In this document: in pieces, positions 1 to 6,574 of the stretch | Position numbering within the stretch: position 1 is the first letter of the stretch | Layout of the letters: each line of letters begins with the position of its first letter | Assembly (NCBI RefSeq): GCF_009360615.1 | Contig: NZ_SPEY01000020.1 | Coordinates: 248,001 to 312,000 of the forward strand | Reading direction: 5' to 3' | Origin: Comamonas sp. | Lineage (GTDB): Bacteria; Pseudomonadota; Gammaproteobacteria; Burkholderiales; Burkholderiaceae_C | DNA: 64,000 nt | Program-made: the position numbers and the translations under genes | Notes under the pieces: generated by a model | Databases searched by the model: none | What the model was told of the DNA's origin: nothing | Seen by the model: only the letters and a program-made list of their open reading frames with translations

Positions 1-150
1 TAGCGGTGCATCGTCTTCGGGGATGGCAATCAATGCGCCGCCATCGCAGGCAAACACCATGCCCAGGGCTCTGAAATTCCCACTCAAGACATGGCGAAAC
101 TCATTCGGGCCGCAATGCAAGCGGCGCATAAGGTCGTGGACAGATGGCAA
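1..150 (-). CDS. Small phage protein, partial (runs off the left edge)
   Basis: A frame open from a TTG codon at 150 to the window edge gives 50 codons, including LMRRLHCGPNEFRHVLSG and then FACDGGALIAIPEDDAP. An AGGAG ribosome site lies five bases upstream of the TTG. An ATG at 129 is an alternative start. The gene begins just after a rho-independent terminator on the same strand, so it may have its own promoter or depend on readthrough. I do not recognise the family. The residue pattern (charged and hydrophobic residues alternating, little repetition) looks like real coding sequence, but only the N-terminal part can be judged. Confidence 0.45.
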   Translation of the reverse strand, partial: MPSVHDLMRRLHCGPNEFRHVLSGNFRALGMVFACDGGALIAIPEDDAPL

Positions 151-171
151 GGTGGCTCCTGATGATGAGAC

Positions 172-204
172 AAAAAAAGCCCGCTCAGCGGTTGCTGGCG
201 GGCT
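172..204 (-). terminator. Rho-independent terminator, left arm
   Basis: On the minus strand the stem AGCCCGC/GCGGGCT encloses a 13-base loop and is followed by seven Ts. It separates the partial gene at the left edge from the genes to its right. Confidence 0.8.
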
Positions 205-491
205 GGTGAAAAGTGCCGGTGCCCTGTTGGGCATGCCTGGGGAAGTGATACAGAGGGAGGGAGGAGGGTCCCCAGGCCCGGCGAAAACTGAAACCATCTG
301 GTGTGACCGCTGTCGCCATCAATGCAGAGTGTCACCTCCACGCTGAAGTTCGTGATTGCTGCTGCCTCAGACCCATTTCTGTGGCGGCAGACCTGCTTAA
401 GCGGCCACACTAGATGGCCCCGCTGATGCCCTGCGGGGGAAGGCACATGCACGCCGCATGCTGGCTATTTGCTCACATTTTTGAATCTCCC
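205..491. other. No confident gene in this stretch
   Basis: The only long frame here (minus strand, 84-452) runs straight through the terminator at 172-204 and over the ribosome site of the next gene, so it is unlikely to be translated as a whole. Two very short minus-strand frames start with ATG at about 457 and 394 but give peptides under 25 residues. I see no supported gene. Confidence 0.4.
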
Positions 492-758
492 TTATTTGTC
501 CTTTTGCAGCTTCTCGCCGCAGAAAGGGCAGTGGCTGAAATAGAAGTTGACCTTCTCTGTCTTGCGTTTGTCGGCGCCTGTTTTTTTGACGGTGACGGTG
601 TGGCGGATCTCCGCTGGCATGTATGGTTGGATGCCAAGACCCTTTCCTAAGGTGAGGGCGTAGCCCATCAGCTTTGCTTCAACGTCTCGTGACCCTGCAA
701 GCTTGGGCCGGTAGTGGTCGGTGAGTCTCTTTTCAATGTCTGCTCGGCAATTGCACAT
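492..758 (-). CDS. Small phage protein with a CxxC zinc-type motif
   Basis: This 88-residue protein has an N-terminal MCNC and, near the C-terminus, HCPFCGEKL. Two CxxC-like pairs of this kind are usual in small zinc-ribbon proteins of phage left arms. The start is supported by AGGAG seven bases upstream. It sits in the presumed leftward operon, downstream of the DUF4124 gene and separated from it by a terminator at 783-816. I do not recognise a specific family and infer no function beyond possible zinc binding. Confidence 0.7.
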   Translation of the reverse strand: MCNCRADIEKRLTDHYRPKLAGSRDVEAKLMGYALTLGKGLGIQPYMPAEIRHTVTVKKTGADKRKTEKVNFYFSHCPFCGEKLQKDK

Positions 759-782
759 GCGGTATCTCCTGTGATGAGGGCG

Positions 783-816
783 AAAAAAAGCCCGCAGGGC
801 GCGTGCCGTGCGGGCT
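783..816 (-). terminator. Rho-independent terminator after the DUF4124 gene
   Basis: On the minus strand the stem AGCCCGCA/TGCGGGCT is followed by seven Ts. The stem is nearly identical to that of the terminator at 172-204, although the loops differ. Confidence 0.85.
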
Positions 817-834
817 GGTGTTGGGTGGATCTGG

Positions 835-1401
835 CTATTTGCTCAGATCTTTTTCAAGCTGGGCTTTTTCGCTGCGCAAGCGCTCTAACTCGTTTTGTGC
901 AGCCAGTTGCTCGCCCTGGCAGCGTGTTGCCACTGCCTGCATTTCTGCGCTGATCGACTGCTCCCAGGTAGCGCCTGCCAAGTTGTTCATGGCAGATCCC
1001 TTTCGTTGTGCGAGAGCATCAAGATCTTTGCGGCAGTTGTTCTGCACGCGCTGGATGTTGTCGTAGGCACCGCCGAGATACAGCTCATTGATGTCTTTCA
1101 GTCGACCACTCTTGCGCATGCGATCTGTTTGCGCGTTGATGCGATCGGCTTCGGTCATTGGCTTGACTGCGGGTGCTGCGCTCTGGCCCGCCGTCGGTGC
1201 AGGGGATGCTGCAGGGCTTGGCTTAGGCGCATGCCCAGATGCGGGCCGCACGTCAATCGTCGAGCTCTTGCCGGTGGTGCAAGGCCTGTCTTGAAATATC
1301 TGCTTGCCTGTTCCGTCGTCACATTTGTAGATGGCCCAGGCTGGCGTGCTGGCTGCAAAGAGCAGCGCAAATGCAGCCAGTGTTTGCTGGCGTTTCTTCA
1401 T
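835..1401 (-). CDS. DUF4124 domain protein, secreted
   Basis: This 188-residue protein has a clear signal peptide (basic MKKRQQ, a hydrophobic stretch, then PAWA as the likely cleavage site). A DUF4124 segment follows directly (YKCDDGTGKQIFQDRPC, about residues 24-45), then a proline/alanine-rich linker and a long helical, probably coiled-coil C-terminal half rich in Lys, Glu, Arg and Gln. I chose the ATG at 1401 over an upstream one at 1566 because a ribosome site (GGGAGAAG) precedes it and the signal peptide starts there. DUF4124 proteins are periplasmic or envelope proteins of unknown role. In a prophage left arm it could be a lysogenic-conversion (moron) or exclusion factor, but that is inference. 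Confidence 0.82.
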   Translation of the reverse strand: MKKRQQTLAAFALLFAASTPAWAIYKCDDGTGKQIFQDRPCTTGKSSTIDVRPASGHAPKPSPAASPAPTAGQSAAPAVKPMTEADRINAQTDRMRKSGRLKDINELYLGGAYDNIQRVQNNCRKDLDALAQRKGSAMNNLAGATWEQSISAEMQAVATRCQGEQLAAQNELERLRSEKAQLEKDLSK

Positions 1402-1450
1402 GTCTTCTCCCTCATTTGATTGGGAGTTTTTAGCACATGAGGGAATTTGG

Positions 1451-1632
1451 TCAAACCGCAACGTCCTGGAACAAGGCGCTCTGGTTTGCCCCGTCGCGCA
1501 CGGGGCGGGCGTTGCCGGGATTCCAACCGGCATGACCGTTCTTGCTCTTGGCCGCCTTCGCCTCACCCTTTTGACCGTTTACGTACTTTGACGGCTGGAT
1601 ACGGCAGGGATGCCGCGCAGAGCAGCGGCCAT
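1451..1632 (-). pseudogene. Possible frameshifted small ORF
   Basis: Reading leftward from an ATG at 1632 gives about 17 residues (MAAALRGIPAVSSRQST) and then a stop. One frame over, an open stretch without its own start continues as QKGEAKAAKSKNGHAGWNPG and ends at 1451. One extra base near 1580 would join the two into a basic protein of about 60 residues. No good ribosome site precedes the ATG. It may be a decayed gene, a frameshifting gene, or chance. Confidence 0.3.
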
Positions 1633-1756
1633 GCCCGCTGATGCTATTTGCCCGCTAACACTCTGCTTTGGTGGAGTGAGCTCTGTGGGCGCAACTTTTC
1701 AAAGACCGGGCGTGTCCCGGTCGATGCCGTGGCGCCCATCGCTTAACTGCGACGAG

Positions 1757-1788
1757 CAGAGTTTAAATCTAGCGAAACTAATTGGTCA
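1757..1788 (-). promoter_or_regulatory. Candidate leftward promoter (PL-like)
   Basis: On the minus strand, TTGACC is followed after 16 bases by TTTAAA, a plausible sigma-70 promoter pointing at the left-arm genes. Two 18-bp operator-like sequences lie over it, one overlapping the -35 and one the -10, of the same GTT...AAAC type as in the cI-cro intergenic region. This fits a CI-repressed leftward promoter, as in lambda, with about 360 bases of leader before the DUF4124 gene. Confidence 0.45.
1761..1778. promoter_or_regulatory. Operator-like 18-mer, left site 1
   Basis: GTTTAAATCTAGCGAAAC has the same length and GTTT...AAAC ends as the operator at 2728-2745. It is weaker than the neighbouring site. 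Confidence 0.35.
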
Positions 1789-1802
1789 AGCTATAACTAA
1801 AC
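1785..1802. promoter_or_regulatory. Operator-like 18-mer, left site 2
   Basis: GTCAAGCTATAACTAAAC agrees with the cI-cro operator at 2777-2794 at 13 of 18 positions. It overlaps the -35 of the candidate leftward promoter. Confidence 0.45.
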
Positions 1803-1831
1803 TTTAGTCCTGAATGTGAACGTGTTGATGC

Positions 1832-1856
1832 AAAAAAAAGCCGCGTAAAGCGGCTT
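1832..1856 (-). terminator. Terminator of the cI-type repressor gene
   Basis: On the minus strand AAGCCGC/GCGGCTT encloses a five-base loop and is followed by a run of Ts. It lies 28 bases past the repressor stop codon. Confidence 0.88.
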
Positions 1857-1883
1857 GTGTGGGTATTCACATCGAGAGTTTCG

Positions 1884-2708
1884 TTAGCAGTGATCACTTT
1901 TCCACACAGTCAACACAAGAGCGAGGATCTCGAAGTCAGCGGCCTTGGGGCTGATGTCGAAAGGTGGGTAGTCGGTGTTCTTTGAGATCACGCGAAAGAT
2001 CATCTGTGAGCCGTCGAAGCTTGGAACACGTTGAATGATCTTTATGTACCCCTCGTCACCTATGCGAAAAAAGTAGATCCCGTCATGCGTGACTGAGCGA
2101 ACGCCTCTGTCCACAAGCAAGGGGTCGCCTGGGTTGAACATTGGCCTCATAGAGGGACCGAAGCCGGTCACGATTGAAAGATTGGCGATGCTTGTGTAGT
2201 TGGGCACGTTTGCATCAACCCACTTCCTATCTACCTCCCACTTGCGGATTACGCCAGGTTGTTCGCTCAAGAGGAGTCGGCTGTTACCCATGCCTCCGCC
2301 CACGTCGTATTGGTTGATGACTATGCTCGATCCGTCTTCTGAGCTGTCGTCATTGCGCAGGTAGCTGGGAGACTCAAACTCAGCTACTTGATGATCAGTG
2401 CCTGTGGAGATGTCCGAAATAGTGTCGAGAAACTTAGGCAGGCATCTCTCGGTGGTGCTGTGGTCTGCTTGCCGGCTGGTGTTAGCTGCTTCCTTTGGTG
2501 TGGGAAGGGTGTAGTTGAACCAGTTTTCATCTAGATCCAGATCCTGGGCGATTTTGCGTGCAGCAGCCTCGCCAAATGGTTCTGAATCGCCTGTCATCTG
2601 CGAAACCCGAGCTTTGCTGATTCCAGTGGCGCGCGCGAAATCGGCGGCTTTTCCGTAGTCCGTAGCAATCAGGTGCCTGAGTCTAGTTTTTCGGTGTGCG
2701 TCGTTCAT
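1884..2708 (-). CDS. CI-type phage repressor with S24 peptidase domain
   Basis: This 274-residue protein has an N-terminal helix-turn-helix (about residues 15-62; DFARATGISKARVSQMTG is the recognition region), a long polar linker, and a C-terminal LexA/CI-type S24 domain. The serine of GFGPSMRP (Ser186) and the lysine of GYIKII (Lys223) fit the catalytic dyad. I do not see a clear Ala-Gly or Cys-Gly cleavage site in the linker, so self-cleavage on RecA activation is likely but not shown. The gene is divergent from the Cro-type gene at 2804, and two 18-bp operators lie between them. It should maintain lysogeny by blocking the rightward and probably the leftward promoter. Confidence 0.93.
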   Translation of the reverse strand: MNDAHRKTRLRHLIATDYGKAADFARATGISKARVSQMTGDSEPFGEAAARKIAQDLDLDENWFNYTLPTPKEAANTSRQADHSTTERCLPKFLDTISDISTGTDHQVAEFESPSYLRNDDSSEDGSSIVINQYDVGGGMGNSRLLLSEQPGVIRKWEVDRKWVDANVPNYTSIANLSIVTGFGPSMRPMFNPGDPLLVDRGVRSVTHDGIYFFRIGDEGYIKIIQRVPSFDGSQMIFRVISKNTDYPPFDISPKAADFEILALVLTVWKSDHC

Positions 2709-2727
2709 AGCTGGCCTCAGTCTCTAT

Positions 2728-2745
2728 GTTTAGTCAATCATAAAC
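2728..2745. promoter_or_regulatory. cI-cro operator 1
   Basis: GTTTAGTCAATCATAAAC is an imperfect palindrome. It lies exactly between TTGAAA (-35) and CATAGA (-10) of the probable leftward repressor promoter, so binding there should shut off cI. Confidence 0.55.
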
Positions 2746-2776
2746 TTTCAAGGTTTCGTGATGACTTGACCATATG

Positions 2777-2794
2777 GTTAAGTTACGGCTAAAC
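2777..2794. promoter_or_regulatory. cI-cro operator 2 within the rightward promoter
   Basis: GTTAAGTTACGGCTAAAC agrees with operator 1 at 12 of 18 positions. It sits in the spacer and -10 of a rightward promoter (TTGACC at 2766-2771, TAAACT at 2790-2795) that drives the Cro-type gene. Confidence 0.55.
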
Positions 2795-2803
2795 TCATGT
2801 GCT

Positions 2804-3022
2804 ATGAGTGATCTAAAGACGTGGCTTTCTCAAGAACGTGGCCGTTCCAAAGCTTTGGCTGCGCGACTCGGTGTGTCTAAGTCCCGTATGAGTCAGATGG
2901 TCAGTGGTGGCGTACCCCGTGAACATTTGATTGCGGTGCGTGATTTCACAAACGGTGAGGTGACGTTGGAGGCGTTGCTTACGCAGCCTGTCCATACCCA
3001 GCAGGAGGCGGCGCATGCTTGA
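2804..3022 (+). CDS. Cro-type transcriptional regulator
   Basis: This 72-residue protein has one helix-turn-helix: ALAARLGVSKSRMSQMVSGG at about residues 15-34, very like the motif in the divergent repressor (GISKARVSQMTG). That suggests both bind the same operators. I took the ATG at 2804 because the frame's first start (ATA/GTG region, 2774) lies inside the -10/operator region and would add ten residues of unusual composition. The stop overlaps the start of the next gene, so the two are probably translationally coupled. Confidence 0.88.
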   Translation: MSDLKTWLSQERGRSKALAARLGVSKSRMSQMVSGGVPREHLIAVRDFTNGEVTLEALLTQPVHTQQEAAHA

Positions 3023-3365
3023 TAGTGTGGCGGTCGAAATTGCACGAGCATGGAACGGACGTAATCATGCTCAGCTGGCTGCTCAGTTTGGCTTGCCTGC
3101 ACGTTGCGTCTACACGGCAATCCTGATGCTGCATGCCGATCTCAACTGGCTGCTCAGTCTCCAGCAGGCCGGCGTTGCGCTCTCTGCAGCGCAGAGAGAG
3201 CGGCTTGCTTTGCTGCTGGATCTGATTGCGGAGGATCACCCTCCACAAGACCGAGCTTTTCGCACAGCTGCGCAAACACCACCTGTTGCCGAGGGTCCGC
3301 AATGCCCTTGTCGCGCTCAGCCTGCCGGCAGGTCGCAATCCACTTCACAAGGGCCTCTGCTGTGA
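3015..3365 (+). CDS. Small HTH protein resembling the C-terminal part of Mor
   Basis: This frame of 116 codons starts inside the end of the Cro-type gene. Residues 8-40 (ARAWNGRNHAQLAAQFGLPA and RCVYTAI) match in spacing the HTH of the late Mor-like protein at 9330-9680 (WNGRNATTIARSLGISRATV). The shared W-N-G-R-N signature is striking. The N-terminal 75 residues look like real coding sequence. The last 40 are proline-rich and overlap, in antisense, a convergent gene at 3154-3576, so the true C-terminus is uncertain. It is probably a DNA-binding regulator in the rightward early operon. Confidence 0.6.
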   Translation: MLDSVAVEIARAWNGRNHAQLAAQFGLPARCVYTAILMLHADLNWLLSLQQAGVALSAAQRERLALLLDLIAEDHPPQDRAFRTAAQTPPVAEGPQCPCRAQPAGRSQSTSQGPLL

Positions 3366-3576
3366 AGTTTGGCTCCACCTCCAGCATGAATATCAAGTGG
3401 CCGAGCATTGCCTCGATGGCGTCGATGCGTTCATCGGGCGTGGCTGGCGTATCTGGTTGCGTGTCCATTTTTTTCGTCTTGATCAGCTCTGATATCGGGG
3501 CGGTTTTCGCCATGGTAGCCAATGACGCGGGGCTGGCTTTTTCTTTGGCTGGTGCGGCTGTGGGTTGTGTGCTCAT
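3154..3576 (-). CDS. Hypothetical helical phage protein on the opposite strand
   Basis: This 140-residue frame has a low-complexity N-terminus rich in Ala, Pro, Thr and Lys, then a well-formed helical region (ERIDAIEAMLGHLIFMLEVE, then NFTAEALVKW and QVVFAQLCEKLGLVEGD). It looks real by composition. It is transcribed against the surrounding early genes and overlaps the 3' half of the preceding HTH gene by about 210 bases. Starts at 3576, 3513 or 3468 are possible, and none has a strong ribosome site. I do not recognise the family. Confidence 0.55.
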   Translation of the reverse strand: MSTQPTAAPAKEKASPASLATMAKTAPISELIKTKKMDTQPDTPATPDERIDAIEAMLGHLIFMLEVEPNFTAEALVKWIATCRQAERDKGIADPRQQVVFAQLCEKLGLVEGDPPQSDPAAKQAALSALQRAQRRPAGD

Positions 3577-3603
3577 GGCTGCCTTTGTTTAAGGAGGACT
3601 GCT

Positions 3604-4146
3604 ATGGGCTCTACTTTCACCGTTGGCATGAATTCCGGCTATGGCGATCTGCATGGCGAATCCGACACTGGGCGCGGAATGTGCCTGCAGGATGCCGCGC
3701 GCCTGGTGGCCGATCGCTTCCCTGGTGGCGTGCCTGCACTGGCCAAGGCTATGAATGTCTCTGCCAACACGCTGCAGCACAAGTTGAACCCCAACAACAC
3801 GCGCCACAAGCTGACGATGGATGAGGCTTTGGCGATTCAGCAGGCATCAGGCCTGCCGTTTGTGCTGCAGGCAATGGCGTCCGCTATGCGTCATAGCTGC
3901 GTGCCCGAGGTGCCGGACCAGTCGGGCGGCAATCCGGTCGAGGCCTTCATGCGTTACCAGCATGGGACAGGTGAGTTCACGGCGTCCGTGGCCGATGCCT
4001 TGCTGGGTGATGGACCAGTCAACCGCAACCAGTTTCGGCGTGTGCAGGCCTTTGCCAGCGATGTGATGGTGTTGACAGGCTATCTGGTGGCATCGGTGGC
4101 CCAGCGCGTGCCGCAGCAGCCATCAACCGACGGATGGGACGGTTGA
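3604..4146 (+). CDS. CII-type phage regulatory protein
   Basis: This 180-residue protein matches the phage regulatory CII family (Phage_CII type). Residues 20-75 contain DAARLVADRFPGGVPALAKA, then NVSANTLQHKLNPNNTRHKL, with the LT-DEAL.I segment typical of that family. An AAGGAGG ribosome site precedes the ATG at 3604, so the longer frame beginning at 3565 is rejected. In P2-like and lambda-like phages this family helps set the lysis-lysogeny choice. Its place here, after cro and before replication, fits that role. Confidence 0.85.
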   Translation: MGSTFTVGMNSGYGDLHGESDTGRGMCLQDAARLVADRFPGGVPALAKAMNVSANTLQHKLNPNNTRHKLTMDEALAIQQASGLPFVLQAMASAMRHSCVPEVPDQSGGNPVEAFMRYQHGTGEFTASVADALLGDGPVNRNQFRRVQAFASDVMVLTGYLVASVAQRVPQQPSTDGWDG

Positions 4147-4147
4147 T

Positions 4148-4981
4148 ATGTATATCCAGCTGAGTGCCCGAATGATGAATCAGGCAGAAGTGCTGCGCCA
4201 GATTCGCGGATTGACCGGCCCACAGGCTGCCAAGGCCTATGCCAAGGCGCTGAACGATACCGGCTTTGAGGTGCGCCGCGCCATGCAGGATGAGATGCGC
4301 GCTGTGTTTGACCGGCCCACGGACTACATCTTGCGCAGCCCGTTTGTGCGCATGGCGACGGCCGCGAAGCTGAGCGTGACCATTGAACCGACCTACATGG
4401 GTGGCAAGGGCATCGATCCGCAAAAGATCCTGGATGCCCAGACCTGGGGCGGTCGCCGTCGTGACAAGCGCAGCGAGGTTGCTCTCAAGCGCGTGGGCAT
4501 TTTGCCCGCCGGGTATCAGACGGCCATTCCAGACGAGGCTAGAGGCGGCCCGTATCCCGGCAGCGATGACGGCAAGGGCAACTTGCGCGGCCCGTTTCTC
4601 GTGCAGCTGATCAGCTATTTCCAGGCATTTGGAGAGCAAGGCTACAAGGCCAACATGAGCGAGAAGGGCTACCAGCGCGTGCATCGAGGCACCAAGAAGC
4701 AGGCCGGGCGGCGCTATTTCGTGGCCTATGGCGGAGAGCGCGATGCCCCACGCACAACGCGCAAGGGTGAGCCAGATGCTCGTGCTGCTCATTTGGCGCG
4801 CGGCATATGGGCAGTGAGCGGCACAGGTGGGGTGCTTGTTCGACCTGTCTTGCTGTTCGTTAAGCCGAAGCGCGGGTATCAGCCCCGTTTCGACATGGAC
4901 AAGGTAGCCAAGCGCGCCGATGCACAGGCTTATCTGGAGCGCCGTATCCGTTACCGCTTGCGTGAGGCAGCAGGCGTATGA
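4148..4981 (+). CDS. Phage protein with tail-completion-like features, in the early region
   Basis: This 277-residue protein starts two bases after the CII-like gene. Its N-terminal half (AYAKALNDTGFEVRRAMQDE, then VFDRPTDYILRSPF) resembles small phage neck or minor tail proteins. The rest is rich in basic residues and glycine, with GGKGIDPQKILDAQTWGGRR. I cannot assign a firm family. If the resemblance is real, a structural gene sits between a regulator and replication genes, which is unusual. It could instead be a DNA-binding protein, since the overall charge is strongly positive. Confidence 0.65.
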   Translation: MYIQLSARMMNQAEVLRQIRGLTGPQAAKAYAKALNDTGFEVRRAMQDEMRAVFDRPTDYILRSPFVRMATAAKLSVTIEPTYMGGKGIDPQKILDAQTWGGRRRDKRSEVALKRVGILPAGYQTAIPDEARGGPYPGSDDGKGNLRGPFLVQLISYFQAFGEQGYKANMSEKGYQRVHRGTKKQAGRRYFVAYGGERDAPRTTRKGEPDARAAHLARGIWAVSGTGGVLVRPVLLFVKPKRGYQPRFDMDKVAKRADAQAYLERRIRYRLREAAGV

Positions 4982-5040
4982 CCGCAATCCATTTCAACGC
5001 GGCCATGCGGCCGCAATCACAGATATCAGGAGGTGCAACC

Positions 5041-5382
5041 ATGCAGCAATCCACTCCCGCCGTGACCGGCAAAGACACCAGCGCAGAGGCTTTTGCCGAG
5101 CTGGGCAACGAGACCCGTCGCCGTTTGAGTGAAAAGCTCTACGAGACGCTGCGCCATGCCCACCAGCACGGCGTGCGTGACATGAGCCGCCGTGAGCTGC
5201 GCGAGTACCACAACCAGCAGACCGGCGAGTGGTTGGAGCTGTCCAGCGTGGCGAGCACGGTCAATGCCTTGGTGGCTGCAGGCCGCTTTGAGCTGGGCAC
5301 TGCACGCCGCTGCAGCATGTCTCCGCGTCAGCGTGACGTGGTGCCCGTGAAGTGCAAGGCGCAGCAGCAAGCCATCGCCTGA
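5041..5382 (+). CDS. Hypothetical early phage protein
   Basis: This 113-residue protein is predicted from the ATG at 5041, which is preceded by a strong AGGAGG site. The frame also opens at 4978, overlapping the previous stop. It is mostly helical and polar (ETRRRLSEKLYETLRHAHQH, then ELREYHNQQTGEWLELSSVA), with a pattern that could form a winged helix. It lies directly upstream of the DUF1376 replication gene and is probably co-transcribed with it. I do not recognise the family. Confidence 0.7.
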   Translation: MQQSTPAVTGKDTSAEAFAELGNETRRRLSEKLYETLRHAHQHGVRDMSRRELREYHNQQTGEWLELSSVASTVNALVAAGRFELGTARRCSMSPRQRDVVPVKCKAQQQAIA

Positions 5383-5397
5383 TATCGAGATTTCCAG

Positions 5398-6459
5398 ATG
5401 TACCAGTATCCGCACCATATCGGTGACTTCAACACCAAGACACGGCACCTGTCACGGCTGGAGCGTTCCATCTTTCGTGACATGCTGGACATGTACTTTG
5501 ACACGGAGCTGCCTTTGGACGGCTCTGATATCAACCTGCTTGCGCGTCGGCTGCTGTGCCGGTCGCCTGAAGAAGTGGATGCCATGCAGTTTGTACTGGC
5601 CGAGTTCTTCGAGAAGCAGGCCGGTGGCATGTACGTCAACCACGAATGCGAGGCAGTGATTGCCCAGTACCGCGCCCAGGCCGAAAACCGTGAGACGGTA
5701 AAAAGCAATGAGAATGCGCGCCAAGAGCGCAGCCGTGCTAGGCGTTCCGCTATCTTTTCTGCACTGCGTCAGCTGGGTGTTGCACCCAAGGGTACGGCCA
5801 AGATGGATGAACTCTTGGCCTTGTGCCGTCAGCATGGTGTCACGGTGACGGATGACGGCGCATACGTGACGCCACCAGCTCCACAGCCGCCTGTGGAACC
5901 TGATAACGGCAATGTCACGGATGTTGTCACGCCTGCTCCCGTGACATGTCACGCCCCTGTCACGGGTAACCAGAACCTTAACCTTAACCAAGGTAATACC
6001 CCCCAACCCCCCAATGGGGGGGCGAGTGGTGGATTAGCTATCGCTACAGCACTGGGAGCCAACTTCCCTGACCTGCGGCGCACAAGGCTGGCCGAGGTGG
6101 CAGAACTGGTCGCAGAGCTTGTCACCAGTGGTCAGGTGACAGGCGAGGAGCTCCTGGCTGCAGGTGAGCGGCAGCGCGAACTGCTCAACGAGGACGGCGG
6201 CAAGCACAGCCCCTCGATGCTGCGCTGGCTGCGAGAGCAGCGCTGGAAGGACTTGGCTGCTGAGCCAAAGGCTGCTGCTGCGCCAGTGGACTGGGCAGCA
6301 TCGCGCGGCGGTGTCGAGGCCATGGCCGCAAAGCTTGGACTTCCGGTTTATCAGGACTGGGCCGATGCCCGTCGCCCCGACGAACCGCCGCGCGTCTTCC
6401 TCGGCTACGAGGCCATGGTGCGCTCGGCCCTGACCCGGTCGCAGGAGGCGTCCGTCTGA
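5398..6459 (+). CDS. DUF1376 (YdaU-type) replication protein
   Basis: This 353-residue protein has an N-terminal DUF1376 domain (about residues 1-105; MYQYPHHIGDFNTKTRHLSR and RSIFRDMLDMYFDTE are typical). A Pro/Asn/Thr-rich linker follows, then a C-terminal helical domain with HSPSMLRWLREQRWKDL. YdaU-type proteins act in phage replication initiation in the place lambda uses O. The linker region of the gene holds a cluster of GTCACG repeats and two C6 and one G7 runs, consistent with an origin inside the initiator gene. No DnaC/P-type helicase loader gene follows, because the terminase genes come next. Confidence 0.85.
   Translation: MYQYPHHIGDFNTKTRHLSRLERSIFRDMLDMYFDTELPLDGSDINLLARRLLCRSPEEVDAMQFVLAEFFEKQAGGMYVNHECEAVIAQYRAQAENRETVKSNENARQERSRARRSAIFSALRQLGVAPKGTAKMDELLALCRQHGVTVTDDGAYVTPPAPQPPVEPDNGNVTDVVTPAPVTCHAPVTGNQNLNLNQGNTPQPPNGGASGGLAIATALGANFPDLRRTRLAEVAELVAELVTSGQVTGEELLAAGERQRELLNEDGGKHSPSMLRWLREQRWKDLAAEPKAAAAPVDWAASRGGVEAMAAKLGLPVYQDWADARRPDEPPRVFLGYEAMVRSALTRSQEASV
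5839..5966. other. Candidate phage replication origin (iterons in the initiator gene)
   Basis: Seven GTCACG or CGTGAC copies occur in about 130 bases, at roughly 5839, 5845 (GTGACG variant), 5865, 5914, 5926, 5940-5953 (two, inverted) and 5959. An A/T-richer stretch with tandem CCTTAA follows at 5973-5990. Lambda has its origin iterons inside gene O, and the placement here is analogous. No experiment supports this; it is inferred from pattern and context. Confidence 0.4.
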
Positions 6460-6574
6460 TGGTGTGCCTAAAAAATGAGCAGATCGAGGGGCGCGGGTCC
6501 TCCCGGGCCACCTCTGAAGCGGGTAATTCGAGCCGCGTTATCGGACTGTTCCGCAACCTTGCTAGGGGGGTTAA
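6460..6574. other. Intergenic stretch before terminase, candidate cos region
   Basis: This is the only non-coding stretch between replication and packaging genes. It holds GC-rich dyads such as GGTCCTCCCGGGCC near 6496-6509 and GGGGGG at 6565-6570 before the GTG of the small terminase gene. In lambda, cos lies directly upstream of nu1, so this is where a cos site would be expected. I cannot point to the nick positions. Confidence 0.3.

Noticed and set aside
84-452. A 122-codon minus-strand frame at the left end
   Set aside because: It reads through a strong terminator and the ribosome site of the next gene.
5839-5966. Repeated GTCACG motifs as a CRISPR array
   Set aside because: Units are six bases, irregularly spaced, in both orientations and inside a coding frame. 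They fit iterons better.
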